Source: Synaphobranchus kaupii
Taxonomy: Eukaryota; Chordata; Actinopteri; Anguilliformes; Synaphobranchidae
Assembly (NCBI GenBank): GCA_029718625.1
Contig: CM056376.1
Location: 82,666,541-82,730,540 of the forward strand
DNA length: 64,000 bases
Reading direction: 5' to 3'
Positions 1-64,000 of this stretch are shown here, piece after piece (within the stretch, counting starts at the first letter, position 1; the number at the start of each line of letters is the position of its first letter). The position numbers were made by a program, and so were the translations under genes. Under the pieces are notes generated by a model. That model saw only the letters and a list, made by a program, of their open reading frames with translations. It was not told where the DNA came from and searched no databases.

Positions 1-410
1 AGTTTGCAGACACAAAAGAAAAGTGTTTTAAATGAGGACAAAAATTGGGCAGTCACATAAATAAATCCTTTATTTTCATGCTTCCCAACACACAATTCTA
101 AAAACTATTTTAAAAAGCTGCTGGACCCATTTGCAATGGCAAAAAGTTATATTATCAAGCTGACATGCTGACTGTAAAGACACATTTAGGGTCCCCCTCT
201 TCAAATAAACTTAACACAGTGAGATAGTTTGTTGGGTAGTGTTGGTTTCAAATGGGGTAGTCTCTTTTTACAGGCACAAAGGACAATATGCTGACAGTGA
301 TTACCCTAACATTAAGGGTCCCCTCTTCAAATGAGCCCACTGTAATGGAGGGAGGCGGGTGGCAGTGTTGCGTACGTACGTTAGCCCGGCATGATACACC
401 CTCACAGTAC
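1..410 (-). other. SBF1 intron 11 (partial), with an imperfect internal duplication
   Basis: No exon was found. Segments 165-221 and 288-345 resemble each other (TGCTGAC, then GGGTCCCCTCTTCAAAT, then CACTGT or CAGTG), an imperfect direct duplication about 120 bp apart. Confidence 0.5.
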
Positions 411-54234
<53,824 letters not shown>

Positions 54235-54299
54235 GTCGGCGATGTAGGAGATCACGGCGTCAGGCCCTTTTTAATTCCTTTCCGTTTGCAGTTAATATC

Positions 54300-54450
54300 T
54301 CGTTCACATTCTGCTGGGTGGAGAGACATCGTCGGCAACAACAGCATCCCTCCAACAGTGCTCTGCCGCCATACTGTCAGTATTCTCACCCTGACAGCGG
54401 AGCGGAGCGCACGGAGTCTGCGCAGGGAGGGGCGCGCGACCATAGTACAT
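54300..54450 (-). promoter_or_regulatory. sbf1: Probable SBF1 proximal promoter and 5' UTR
   Basis: This is a GC-rich, CpG-containing stretch directly upstream of the start codon. Visible sites are GGGAGGGGCG (54425-54434, Sp/KLF-like), TGCGCAGG (54419-54426, NRF1 half-site) and GCCGCCAT (54365-54372, which reads ATGGCGGC on the gene strand, a YY1-like element often just after the start site). No TATA box is obvious. The exact start site cannot be read from sequence. Confidence 0.45.
54304..54372 (-). other. Upstream ORF in probable SBF1 5' UTR, ending in an ATG-TGA start-stop
   Basis: An ATG with A at -3 and G at +4 (54372-54370) opens 22 codons, MAAEHCWRDAVVADDVSPPS and RM, stopping at 54304. 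The last methionine codon is directly followed by TGA. A second uORF in another frame (MLLLPTMSL...) ends at 54252, 18 nt before the main ATG. Whether these are transcribed depends on the start site, and the first ATG is also part of the YY1-like motif. Confidence 0.3.
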
Positions 54451-56549
54451 ACTGCATACGACAGTGACATGCATACATGTTCCCAATTTAAACTAACGTA
54501 ACGTTACGATAAAATAAGGCTTAAATCGGCAATGTATAATATTTTTTTTATATTTCGGTACTCAACTATCCTACGCAAATTCCATCCTTTTAGGGAGCGG
54601 TGGTTAGGCTACGTGGTTATTTTAAAGCGACAGCATGTGAAATGTGCTGGCTAGGATCTGGAGCGTTTCCCTTGTGTGCAGCTTTTAACTTCTACCATAT
54701 GGAATAATGGGTTATCGGGCGGTATATTGAGGAAAACCTTCCAGAGACCAGACACAAATATTGCATAAACCGTGCTGGACCAATTGGATGTATCCTGAAA
54801 AGGGTGGTGTGTTTGTTTTTAATCTGGACTATCATTGTAAAATATCACAGATAGAGTAGGCTAGGCCTATGCTATCACTGTTATGGGCTCCTGGTACAAA
54901 AAAATAAAGCTTGATAGTTGGTAACAACTTGATTTGTCAACAAACTAACATTGTTAATGGCAGTGGTGTAGCCTATAGTAGAAGATTTGGCCTAGTTTCA
55001 ACATCACCAGGTGATTTTTCCTAAACAAAGTCAAAATTTTAAATACAGGAAAATTCTGTTAGTCAATGGTGGATGCACCACCCCTGCTGTTGCCACATCA
55101 CAGACAATAAATTATCATTCTACACAGATTAATGCTGGTAGCACCTTTTTTTTTAAAATACAGCAATGGAATGCAGTACTACACAGACATATTATAACGT
55201 AGTAAACTGCCCTCAGATTTGAACACGGTGTCTTTTCATTCTTAAACACTCTTTCATTCGTAACATAACAACAGAACCTCTTGGACGCTGGACACCACAC
55301 ACTGAGCAGGGCTAAATGGAATGTCATTTATCTCTTAAACTTGTGCTGCAGCTAGTGTTGGGGATGGCATATTGCCTTGAGATAAGGGAGTAGTATGTAC
55401 TCTTGGAACACACAAGAACCAGTGACAGTTGAGTGTTTTTCAGTTTCAAAACATTTTTTAAACATTCAATACCATGTTGCCCAATACATGATGATGAAGT
55501 ATGGATTTCTTACATTGAGGGGAATCAATAATGGCCCAATGAAGTGTGAATGCACCACAACTATCTTCAAAGAGGGGTGGGAATCAAATTAGCTGCTGAA
55601 CAACACAGAAGAACCACTCTGTTATTGGGAAAAAGTTATTAAGTATTTTGGGGCAAACGTCCCATCACTCTGTTAAAATAGATATCTGGCAGATATTTGG
55701 ATACACCACTGCCTTTTATTTACACAGATGAATTTAAATGTTTTCTGAAACAGTCTGAAGAACTTCAAGTCAGTTAGCCTGGGATTCTGGAAAATGGTTT
55801 AAGCATTTCAACATCAAATGAATGTGACCCGTTGCTTCACTCAGGTCCGCATTTGAATGCTTAGTGAATGTGACTATTTTTCTTTAATTCAGCCCATTGT
55901 ACTGAAAGGCCGCAATATGCTTTAAGCTGCCAATAACTCATTCCAGCCAAACAGAATGTCCATCAAGAGTGAAGATTAAGTGACAGGAAACTTGGCAATA
56001 CCATTAGAGTACAGCAATAGTCTATGGGCTGTGAGCCAATCAGAGATAAGGAACAAATTGATTTGCTTGCAGGAGGCCTGTGTACAGCTCCACTGGAACC
56101 AATGGCCTACTGGAGTCACCAAATTGGAATTTCTCTTGGGAAGTTTTCAAGTTTCCCCCTTAAAAACTTCTCGAGAAAAATTCCAGGCCGTTATGAAATA
56201 GTTCACATTATCAGAGGACAAATCCATTTATTAATTCTGATGATTGCACAATGCATTGATTGCTGGCAATAACACTGTGCAAATATACCTCAGCTTCATG
56301 TCATCAAATCTGGTGATTCCATTGACAGTGACAGTTCCATTGAAATGCATATCCTAGAAGACAAGCAAGTATACTAAAAGATTTGATTAATTAAATTAAG
56401 TTAGCAGGTTTTATGAAAATCATTGGAGGTGAACATTGGATATCCCATGTGAAGTCACCTGCCACAAAGATGCACAGGGTTTTAACGGGATAAGCACACC
56501 TAATTTACCAAGACGGTCAACCTCTGGATGTGTATTCAGTAGATGTGTA
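54451..56549. other. Upstream flank of SBF1, nothing recognised
   Basis: AT-rich non-coding sequence. No exon of a neighbouring gene recognised on either strand. Confidence 0.55.
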
Positions 56550-56957
56550 CACTGCCTGGCCAAAAAAAAAGTTGCCATTGCACCCGTCATGCATAGTGCC
56601 CACTGTACAAGCCTCTGGAGGCAGTGTTATTATCTGGGGTTGCTTCAATTGGTCAGGTCTAGGCTCAGCAACGTTATGCAGCAATAAAATGAAGTCAGCT
56701 GAGTACCTGAATGTACTGAATGACTAGGTTATCCCATCAATGGGCATATTCCAGGATGACAATGCCAAGATTCATCGGGCTCAAATTGTGAAAGAGAGAT
56801 CTCAGCCAAAAATGAATGCAACTCTGGACGGAAATAAATGTTGTGATGATTGCATAAGGTTGTCTAAACAATTCCACGAGGAATGCGCACCGTAATCAAA
56901 GCTAAAGGCGGTCCAACAAAATATTACAGTGTGTGACTTTTTTTTGGCCAGGCAGTG
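56550..56957 (+). mobile_element. Internally deleted Tc1-like transposon, 408 bp
   Basis: CACTGCCTGGCCAAAAAAAA at the left and its inverted counterpart at the right, both flanked by TA (56548-56549 and 56958-56959). Inside, a broken frame reads VQASGGSVIIWGCFNWSGLG, then after a stop IFQDDNAKIHRAQIVKERS, pieces of a Tc1 catalytic core that include the second aspartate. The N-terminal half and the DPE-type end are deleted. Confidence 0.88.
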
Positions 56958-57108
56958 TATATTCCAAATATTTTTGACCACAAGATTTTTCCACTTACAC
57001 GTGTTCCAGATGTTCTCTTTTTCAGTTATAGAGAACAGCAGCTTATTAGCTGCTACATCATTAACTTAGCGTGTTTGTCCATCAGTGCCCTGTTCCAGCT
57101 AAACACAA

Positions 57109-57734
57109 TGGGCCTCATTCATGTAACGTGAGCAGAACGAATTTGTACATAAATCGTTCGTATTAGCAAATGTGTCCGTATTTTGGCATTCATCAACGTT
57201 TTCATATCTGATATTTGTTCGTCCATACAAACAAACTTTACACCTGCTCAGGACCACGCGTACCCCATACGTAAATTCAAAATGCCACTAAATGTAGCTT
57301 CTCAATATCAATTCAAACTTGAATTCATTTTTGCTTTCTATTAAATTCACATGAGAAAATATAGCCTCTGAAATGCACAATGCAAAACGTAGCTAATATA
57401 TTACGATTGTAAAAAGCAAACACTTTAGATGATGCCAATTAATCAATAGGCTATGAACTTGTTTAATTAGACTCATAACGTAATGAGTGCTCCCACGTTA
57501 AATATTAAATATGCTATATTTAAAACACACGTTTGACCAAGGAAAAAAATATGCTTTAAATTGCCTTACTGGTCTGTAGCCAGTGTTACAATGGCTGATC
57601 TTTCCTGTCCAATGTTATCGGTGCCGTATGCACACGTAGCCTACACATCAAGGCTCCATCCGATGAGGCGTTTGCGTAAATTTTTCGTATCGACTTATTT
57701 CGTACGTAACTGTATATTTAGGAACGTTTCATGA
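57109..57734. mobile_element. MITE with GGGCCTCATTCATG termini, 626 bp
   Basis: TGGGCCTCATTCATGTAACG and, inverted at the right, TGGGCCTCATTCATGAAACG differ at one position. The interior is AT-rich, with several CGTA/TACG words near both ends. A related but unpaired end (TTTATAAATGAGGCCC) occurs at 62560-62576. Confidence 0.7.
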
Positions 57735-58756
57735 ATGAGGCCCAGTGTGTTTAAATCTGCAAAACAAACACGTGGGGTAGGGTAGTGGACTGTATGTTTT
57801 GATAGTATCACTGTGGTCCAACTTACAGTTAATTACACCCCCAGAACAAACAGTTGCATAATGTTGAAATTACTGTGTAAATGTTGCATCAAGTCAACCT
57901 GCCTTTGCCTCTGGCTCTGAGCCACAGATTCGGGGACTGAAAGCGCAGCTCATATCTAGCCTGTTAAACACATAAACACATTCAGGCGAACCAGTAAGAT
58001 AGAGGCTTCTTCTCTTTGTTTCTTCAGCATCCAAAATGAATAACCGAATAAGAGAAAACACAAATGCAAAGGCAGGCAAATTTCCTTGCACAATATTTTG
58101 TCATGTCACAACACACATTTCCAACTTTGGTGGAATTATGGTAGCACATGCCAGGGATGACGGCAATGGTGCCTGATGGAAATCAAAGCTTATATAGGCC
58201 CTGAAAAAAATGCCCTGCGTCCAATTGTTCACAAGCAATGCCCAACAACAGCAGGAGATCCTCTTCAACAAGAGGGGTTTTTAAATGGATACAAAATCAA
58301 GAGCGGACGATTGGAATAGGAGCAGCTTTGTGGCTTCACAGTCATGGCCTGGCATGGCAGTATTATTTGGTGGCACATGGTACAGTTTTCCAGGACACCC
58401 ACTGAGCTGGTAATCCATTAGGCTTCAGCCTGACTGCAACATTCTGAGTGTTTGCTCCTTGAAAGAGGGGTAGACTATAATGCATCTCATTTGCTCTTGC
58501 AGAAACATGGGAACATTTGAATCAGGGTTACAGGGAGGTGATGAGAATGTTATGTGCTTGCTGGATGAGTATTTGGAGCAAATCTATGAAATCCATCCGA
58601 GAATTCCTCTGGGAAAGGAAACCTGTCTTTCAATGAGCCATGTGACCTTCGATATCAGGACTGAAACAGTGAAAGAATTCCAACACTTCCTGTGCATTGC
58701 CCTTTAACTCAAAATACTTATCACTCTGGGATAAGGCAGTTCACTGGCAGGCTATT
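57735..58756. other. Upstream flank, nothing recognised
   Basis: Non-coding sequence. Confidence 0.5.
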
Positions 58757-58764
58757 ATTTAGAC

Positions 58765-58949
58765 CAGTGGTCCCCAGTCCTGTTCCTGGAGATCTACGGT
58801 CCTGTAGGTTTTCACTCCAACCCTAACAAAGCACACCTCATTCAACTAGATATCTCGTTGAGTTGCTAATTAGCAGAATCAGCCAAATTAGGGTTCAAAG
58901 GAAAACCTACAGGACGGTAGATCTCCAGAAGCAGGGTTGGGGACCACTG
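58765..58949. mobile_element. hAT MITE with perfect 8-bp target duplication, 185 bp
   Basis: ATTTAGAC flanks both ends (58757-58764 and 58950-58957). The termini CAGTGGTCCCCA at the left and TGGGGACCACTG at the right are inverted, and the arms extend inward (GGTTTTCACTCC versus GGAAAACC, CCTGTAG versus CTACAGG). Confidence 0.92.
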
Positions 58950-58957
58950 ATTTAGAC

Positions 58958-59657
58958 TTTTTTCACCTATCATTTCATGTTGTTGTGCCATCATTTTGTC
59001 AACCTTGATATATTACTGAATGCGAAAAAAGTACAGTGAGTTGTTTTTCAGAGTAATACAGTAATGTTAATAAGTAGAATATTTAATGTTAAAAAGAGAT
59101 GATTGTAGTAAATGAGTTGTAACTGGACTGCATGTTCATGCTCAGGAAACATAGGCCATGAATGCAACTCAGTATCTTCCATTCCTTTACGCTAAAGCAA
59201 GGGCGCTTGGTCCTGTGTTGGGAAACAGTGACGGCCCCAGAGAGTGCTGCCAGTCCCCATCTATGTACAAGTGGGGAACATGTAATAAAATAAAATAACT
59301 ATGATCTATCCATGCATCAATGCGAAATTGGAAATAAGTATCAGAGCGTGAATATGTCACAGTCTGGCCTAACCCTGTTCTATTAACCCTGTGAACAAGA
59401 ATGAAGGACACAAGGATGATGTCATATGTGAAATTACACCACTTAATAATCACCTGCCATGTACGGATATGCCTTGAGACTCATGTTTGAGAGGTGACAC
59501 ACTTCCTACTGAATGTTTGTAATAAATTAAGCGATTGGGGTGCATAAAAACATTAAAAGATATATTTTCAAGAACAGAGAACAAAGTTTTACGTTGACAT
59601 TCATTTCATTGTAGCTCACTAATACATTTCAGCATCTGTTCAATGTTCAAATACATA
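58958..59657. other. Upstream flank, nothing recognised
   Basis: AT-rich non-coding sequence. Confidence 0.5.
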
Positions 59658-60826
59658 CAGTTGAGGACAAAATTATTGGCCCCCCCGTAAAGATAAGCAA
59701 AAAGGGTTATAAAAAATTCACCGTTTGGTGAATTAGCTTAATCTCACACTGAAAAAACAAGAAGAATCCAACCTTTAATTGACGTTAATTTATTATGAGA
59801 AAAAAAAATCCCTCATCAAGAAATAATTATTTTTAACAAAACCACATTGGACACAATTATTGGCCCCCCTGCATTTATATATAGAATAAAGTAATAATTT
59901 TTAATATTTGGTCACATATCCTTTGCATGCCATGACTTCCTGATGTCTGTGACCCAACAACATCAAAAGACTCTTGATATCTTATTTTCTGGTACTCTTA
60001 CAAGCAATACTATAACATCTCTGCATTTGAATGGATCTCTATGGGAATTGGGGGGTGGGACTAGATTTAGCTGTAAATTATGCTGGAACAGTATGGAACA
60101 CATGGTTGGCTAAATGGCTGTAAGTCATCAAGGGTCTGACGTATCAAACAAGCTTTAAACCATCACTCTGTTGCCAGATATGCAGTAGATATGGATGAAT
60201 AACTTGAAGGGTTTCTTCTCCTGACTTATTTTTCCATAGAGTTCAATAGGAAAATTTGTCAGGAGAAACAACCCTTAAAGTGATCCATCCATATCTACTG
60301 CATATCTGGCAGCAGAGTGATTGTTTAAGGCTTGTTTGATACCTCAGACCCTTGTTGACTTACAGCCATTTTACCAACCATGTATTCCATACTGTTCCAG
60401 CATAATTTACAGCTAAATCTAGTCCCACCCCCCAATTCCCATAGAGATCCATTCAAATGCAGAGATGTTATAGTATCGCTTGTAAGAGTACCAGAAAATA
60501 AGATATCAAGAGTCTTTTGATGTTGTTGGGTCACAGACATCAGGAAGTCATGGCATGCAAAGGATATGTGACCAAATATTAAAAATTATTACTTTATTCT
60601 ATATATAAATGCAGGGGGGCCAATAATTGTGTCCAATGTGGTTTTGTTAAAAATAATTATTTCTTGATGAGGGATTTTTTTTTCTCATAATAAATTAACG
60701 TCAATTAAAGGTTGGATTCTTATTGTTTTTTCAGTGTGAGATTAAGCTAATTCACCAAACGGTGAATTTTTTATAACCCTTTTTGCTCATCTTTACAGGG
60801 GGGGCCAATCATTTTGTCCTCAACTG
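59658..60826. mobile_element. 1.17 kb near-perfect palindromic (foldback) element with Tc1-type ends
   Basis: CAGTTGAGGACAAAATTATT (59658) and its inverted match ending at 60826 are flanked by TA. The two arms mirror each other for about 575 bp, with a centre near 60235 (CCATAGAGTTCAATAGG). Near the inner end of each Tc1 tail the arms carry TGC AAA GGA TAT GTG ACC AAA TAT TAA (right arm 60554-60582 region), the last codons of a Tc1 transposase. It encodes no transposase core, so it would need one in trans. In a single strand it would fold into a long hairpin. Confidence 0.9.
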
Positions 60827-60828
60827 TA

Positions 60829-61602
60829 TACCAATGTTAATATTTGAATGGAAACCATTTGGACAACCTGGTCTCACAGCCGATCCGTATCTATTCTACG
60901 AAATTCCAGTCCCCGAAAATTCGCACTTATTTTACGAATCAGCGATTACACACCACGTGACTTTACGATTTTCTCCGATGAATTACGAGACAAAACGGAG
61001 ATCCACCATTTTTATTTCACGGTCAAATAAAGCGAATGGGTAAACTGCCGGTATTGTACTTATAGTTTATACTTATAGTTATAGTACATTCATAGAATAC
61101 CTTTCTTATTTTGTAATTGCATTTTAATGCAATGTGATGTATAATTCTCGAGCTTCTTCGTCTCTGCTTTATCTGTGTGGGTTGCTATTTTTAGGCTAGA
61201 CTTGTAGGCTATTACTTGTATTATACTAGCTGAAGTTAGCTAGGTCTGTTCAGATCAGTACATACTGCATAGGCTGCAATATGATTATTAATGGATTTAG
61301 CTTGTGAGCTAGCCATCAGGGCGTGTCGTTTTCGGTTCTTTTGAGACGTATAACATGAGAAAACCGAGCATATCTGTAATGGAAACAACCGCGTCTCCCT
61401 GTTAACTTCTGTAATGAACTGCGATTCCCATGATTCTGTGCGCTGTCTGTGTGTATTGCCCATAGACTGCAGAGACATGACGGGTTGACCACTGAATTGG
61501 CTTCATGCCCCAATGAGCTCCCAAAGGAATCCATGGAACTGGTAAGCGGAAGCTGCCTCCAGTTCTTTTTTTATCTCGATGGTTGAACTTCATTCATAAA
61601 AC
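60829..61602. other. Upstream flank, nothing recognised
   Basis: Non-coding sequence. Confidence 0.5.
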
Positions 61603-61991
61603 CAACAAAAAAAGTCTGCCAGTCTGCAAATAACAGGATTCCTAAATGCAATATTCAAATCCCATATGCAAAAGGTCTATACAAATCTTTTAAAAATCAC
61701 ATATGCCATATACAAAACTTAAATAAAATAAATATGTGGTAGAGAGCTAGCATATACATTTCTTGCTAAAATTAAATAGTTCCCTAATACATGGTACTCC
61801 TTATAAAAAAAACATTGAGAGATTGTATAAGAATTGTATAGAAATATATAATATAATAGGCTACTAATCAACATGCTTTTTTATAAAAACTTTGCAAGTA
61901 TGATCATTTTTACAGACCTTTTGCATATGGGATTACCTTCGTAAGCATTTAGGAATCCTGATATTTGCAGACTGGCAGACTTTTTTTGTTG
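61603..61991. mobile_element. 389-bp foldback element with about 75-bp arms
   Basis: The left arm CAACAAAAAAAGTCTGCCAG (61605 onwards, through CAGGATTCCTAAATGC and CCCATATGCAAAAGGTCT) is mirrored at 61914-61991. The arms differ by a small insertion (TTACGAAGG on the right). The interior is AT-rich without coding capacity. No family recognised. Confidence 0.8.
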
Positions 61992-62870
61992 TTGTTAGTT
62001 TAAGCCAACACAATCTCTCAAGCATGGTACACAGCAGATATAGAATGTACAAAATACGCACTGTTGTTATTTATAATAATAATAATAATGCAATTTTATT
62101 TAAAGCTTTTTTTTACAGCAAAATCCTATTACACAGTTAAAGTAAAATATATAAAAACAATGGATAAATAAAACAAAAGACTTATTAAAATGAACATGAA
62201 AAAATTCTCAAATCCAGAAGCTTGAGAAGCAATGCAATAATAATGGTATATAATGTAAGGAAGACTTAAAATTCAGTAATTAGACTATCAGTTTCCTTTT
62301 CAATTTAGAATTAAACTAATTTTGTAGGCTGATAACAACAACGATAATTTTCCATCCCAAATCAGCGTTCACGCGCGGCTCTCAAGCCTACAATACTTCG
62401 GCATAACCAGCAGGTAATGTGCGTATGTCAAGTGAAGACCTGACGTGGAGCTACGACCATTTCCACGGTCAAATGGAGTCACGTTGAAATTTTATAAATC
62501 ACTACTTTGTCGTGATTTTTTACGTACGCCACACGTAAGATCAAATTTGATCGAAACTACTTTTTATAAATGAGGCCCCTGGTCTTGGCCCTTCTGCCCT
62601 TCTGACCATCTTCTGGCGTAGACTCAAGACTCGCCTGTTTAGTTTGCATCTTTGCTCCCTGAATTAATTGTTAGCATGCAAGTCTTGCTTTCTGTAATAG
62701 CGTTTTAGGGGCATGTTAACAGTGATTTATACATCAACACTTGCCATGTTACTGACATTTTGGTTAATGTATTATTTAGACTTGTACTGTTTTTTTTTCA
62801 GTATACCATTATTTTTTTATTGGACATTTCTCTTATATAGCACTATTTCTCATTCCCCCCTCTACCTAAC
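61992..62870 (+). other. Flank with repeat ends
   Basis: An AAT repeat lies near 62075-62090. TTTATAAATGAGGCCC at 62560-62576 is an unpaired MITE end. 62585-62665 reads FWRRLKTRLFSLHL in one frame, the C-terminal end of an L2-type LINE protein, so a second degraded LINE copy precedes the main one. Confidence 0.5.
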
Positions 62871-63370
62871 AGGTTAAGGAGAGGATATCAGCCTGCCTGG
62901 CTGACATTTCAATGTGGATGGCTACTCATCACCTGAAGCTCAACCTTCACAATACGGAACTGCGCTTCATACCTCACAGGACCTCCCCATTGCAAGCCCT
63001 CTCCATCACCGTCGACGGTACTATGGTGGCTGCCTCCTGCTCTGCAAGGAACCTGGGGATGGTCCTGGATGACCAGCTGGACTTCATGGAGCACATAAGG
63101 GCAACAGCACGGTCCTGCAGGTTCCTCCTGTACAACATCAGGAGGATTCGACCATACCTGACCACCTACTCGACCCAGCTTCTCGTCCAGACCATGGTTA
63201 TCTCACACCTGGATTACTCCTCCCAAAGTTTTCACACATCACCCCCCCTGCCGAGGTCAGTCCACTGGCTGCCGGTCGCCGCCAGGATCAGGTTCAAAGT
63301 TCTGACCCTGGCCTACGCTGCAGCCGAAAGGACAAGCCCTTCCTACCTGCAAGACATAATACAACACTAA
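62871..63370 (+). pseudogene. L2-type LINE reverse transcriptase, C-terminal remnant
   Basis: The frame reads VKERISACLADISMWMATHH, LKLNLHNTELRFIP, ARNLGMVLDDQLDFMEHIRA, SCRFLLYNIRRIRPYLTTYS and LVQTMVISHLDY, then jumps to SVHWLPVAARIRFKVLTLAY and ends at a stop. Relatives have about 35-40 residues between LDY and LHWLPVAARI (the LLAGLP and AARLV region) that are deleted here. The catalytic RT motifs lie upstream and are missing. Downstream of the stop, remnants such as the QWWNEL-type block continue in other frames. Confidence 0.8.
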
Positions 63371-63752
63371 ACTCCAGCTCGACCACTTCGCTCTGCTCGT
63401 CCGGACTGTGGAGCTTCTCCATCCTAGCTCCCCAGTGGTGGAATGAACTGTTCACTCCTCTACGTTCTGATCAAACACTGCCTGCACACCTCTTCAGACT
63501 CCACCTTGACTGTTTTTAGCTTGTTTCCTGTTCCTTAATTCTTTGTTGATTTTATAATTTATAATGTCTTGTTGTCTTAGCCATAGCTTACTGTGTGCTA
63601 TACTCAATGTGGATATTATACTATGGATAGCTGCTATGTTATGATAAGAAATTAGCTCTATCTGAACTGATGTCATTGACCTTCGGTATGGACTTATTGT
63701 GCGTCGCTTTGGATAAAAGCATCTGCCAAATGAATGTAATGTAAATAAAGTT
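62871..63752 (+). mobile_element. L2-type LINE, 5'-truncated copy with internal deletion
   Basis: The body contains the end of the RT/C-terminal region and a 3' UTR ending TCGCTTTGGATAAAAGCATC, TGCCAAATGAATGTAATGTA, the tail family that L2/UnaL2-type machinery recognises. A TTA microsatellite follows at 63755-63772. Confidence 0.8.
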
Positions 63753-64000
63753 TATTATTATTATTATTATTATTTTATGCAAACTTATGCACTTTTTGCC
63801 TTGTAAGTCGCTCTGTATAAGCGCATCTGCCAAATGAATAAATGTCTGCATTGATTCACTTCTGTAATGTGATGGACCCTTTCTAGATTAAATAAGCTAA
63901 ATGTCCAGCTAATAAAAGCTTGAAGACACTGAAGTAAATTACGTCTCTGAGTGAATTAATACAAAATTTATTTTACAGTGCATTGTGTACGCAATATATT
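63753..64000 (+). repeat. Second L2-type tail fragment and window end
   Basis: TTGTAAGTCGCTCTGTATAA, GCGCATCTGCCAAATGAATA (63800-63840) is another copy of the LINE/SINE tail. Nothing recognised beyond it. Confidence 0.6.

Overview
The window looks like teleost fish nuclear DNA: split genes with GT-AG introns, long AT-rich non-coding stretches, CA microsatellites, Tc1-like and hAT transposons, L2-type LINE ends with TGTAA tails, and tRNA-derived SINEs. I cannot fix the species. The mix of repeats would suit an early-branching teleost, but that is only an impression.

One host gene can be supported. It runs on the minus strand from the ATG at 54234 to beyond the left edge of the window. Eleven coding exons (388 codons) join with consistent phases and GT/AG ends. 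The product matches the N-terminal DENN region of SBF1/MTMR5, a myotubularin-family pseudophosphatase and Rab-regulating scaffold. The exons lie at 54180-54234, 18422-18507, 12944-13081, 12318-12437, 11187-11297, 5114-5219, 4469-4601, 3409-3517, 2387-2500, 900-977 and 411-524. The rest of the DENN region, the PH-GRAM, the myotubularin-like and the C-terminal PH domains must lie outside the window. A GC-rich proximal promoter with short upstream ORFs lies at about 54300-54450.

Layout: 1-5219 is a compact block of exons 11 to 6. The 6 kb intron 5 (5220-11186) has an L2 tail and a SINE. Intron 4 is almost entirely a 20-bp minisatellite that ends about 30 bp from a splice donor. Intron 2 (13082-18421) has a MITE, one arm of a foldback element and an orphan Sleeping Beauty-type inverted repeat. 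Intron 1 (18508-54179, 35.7 kb) is filled with mobile and tandem repeats. These include a hAT element carrying an intact Tc1 (20473-23508), a second intact Tc1 (30399-31929), a decayed long-TIR Tc1 (34759-36346), a hAT MITE with 8-bp target duplication (39381-39694), a 70-copy CA repeat, and a 33-bp minisatellite broken by other repeats (44705-46121). From 54451 to the right end I see no host exon. That stretch holds a deleted Tc1, two MITEs, a 1.17 kb near-perfect palindrome (59658-60826), a 389-bp foldback and an L2-type LINE 3' end.

I found no clearly new cellular system. The most unusual structures are the family of Tc1-tail modules (single-arm and palindromic) that sit beside three different Tc1 termini, the two apparently intact transposases, and the two minisatellites inside SBF1 introns.
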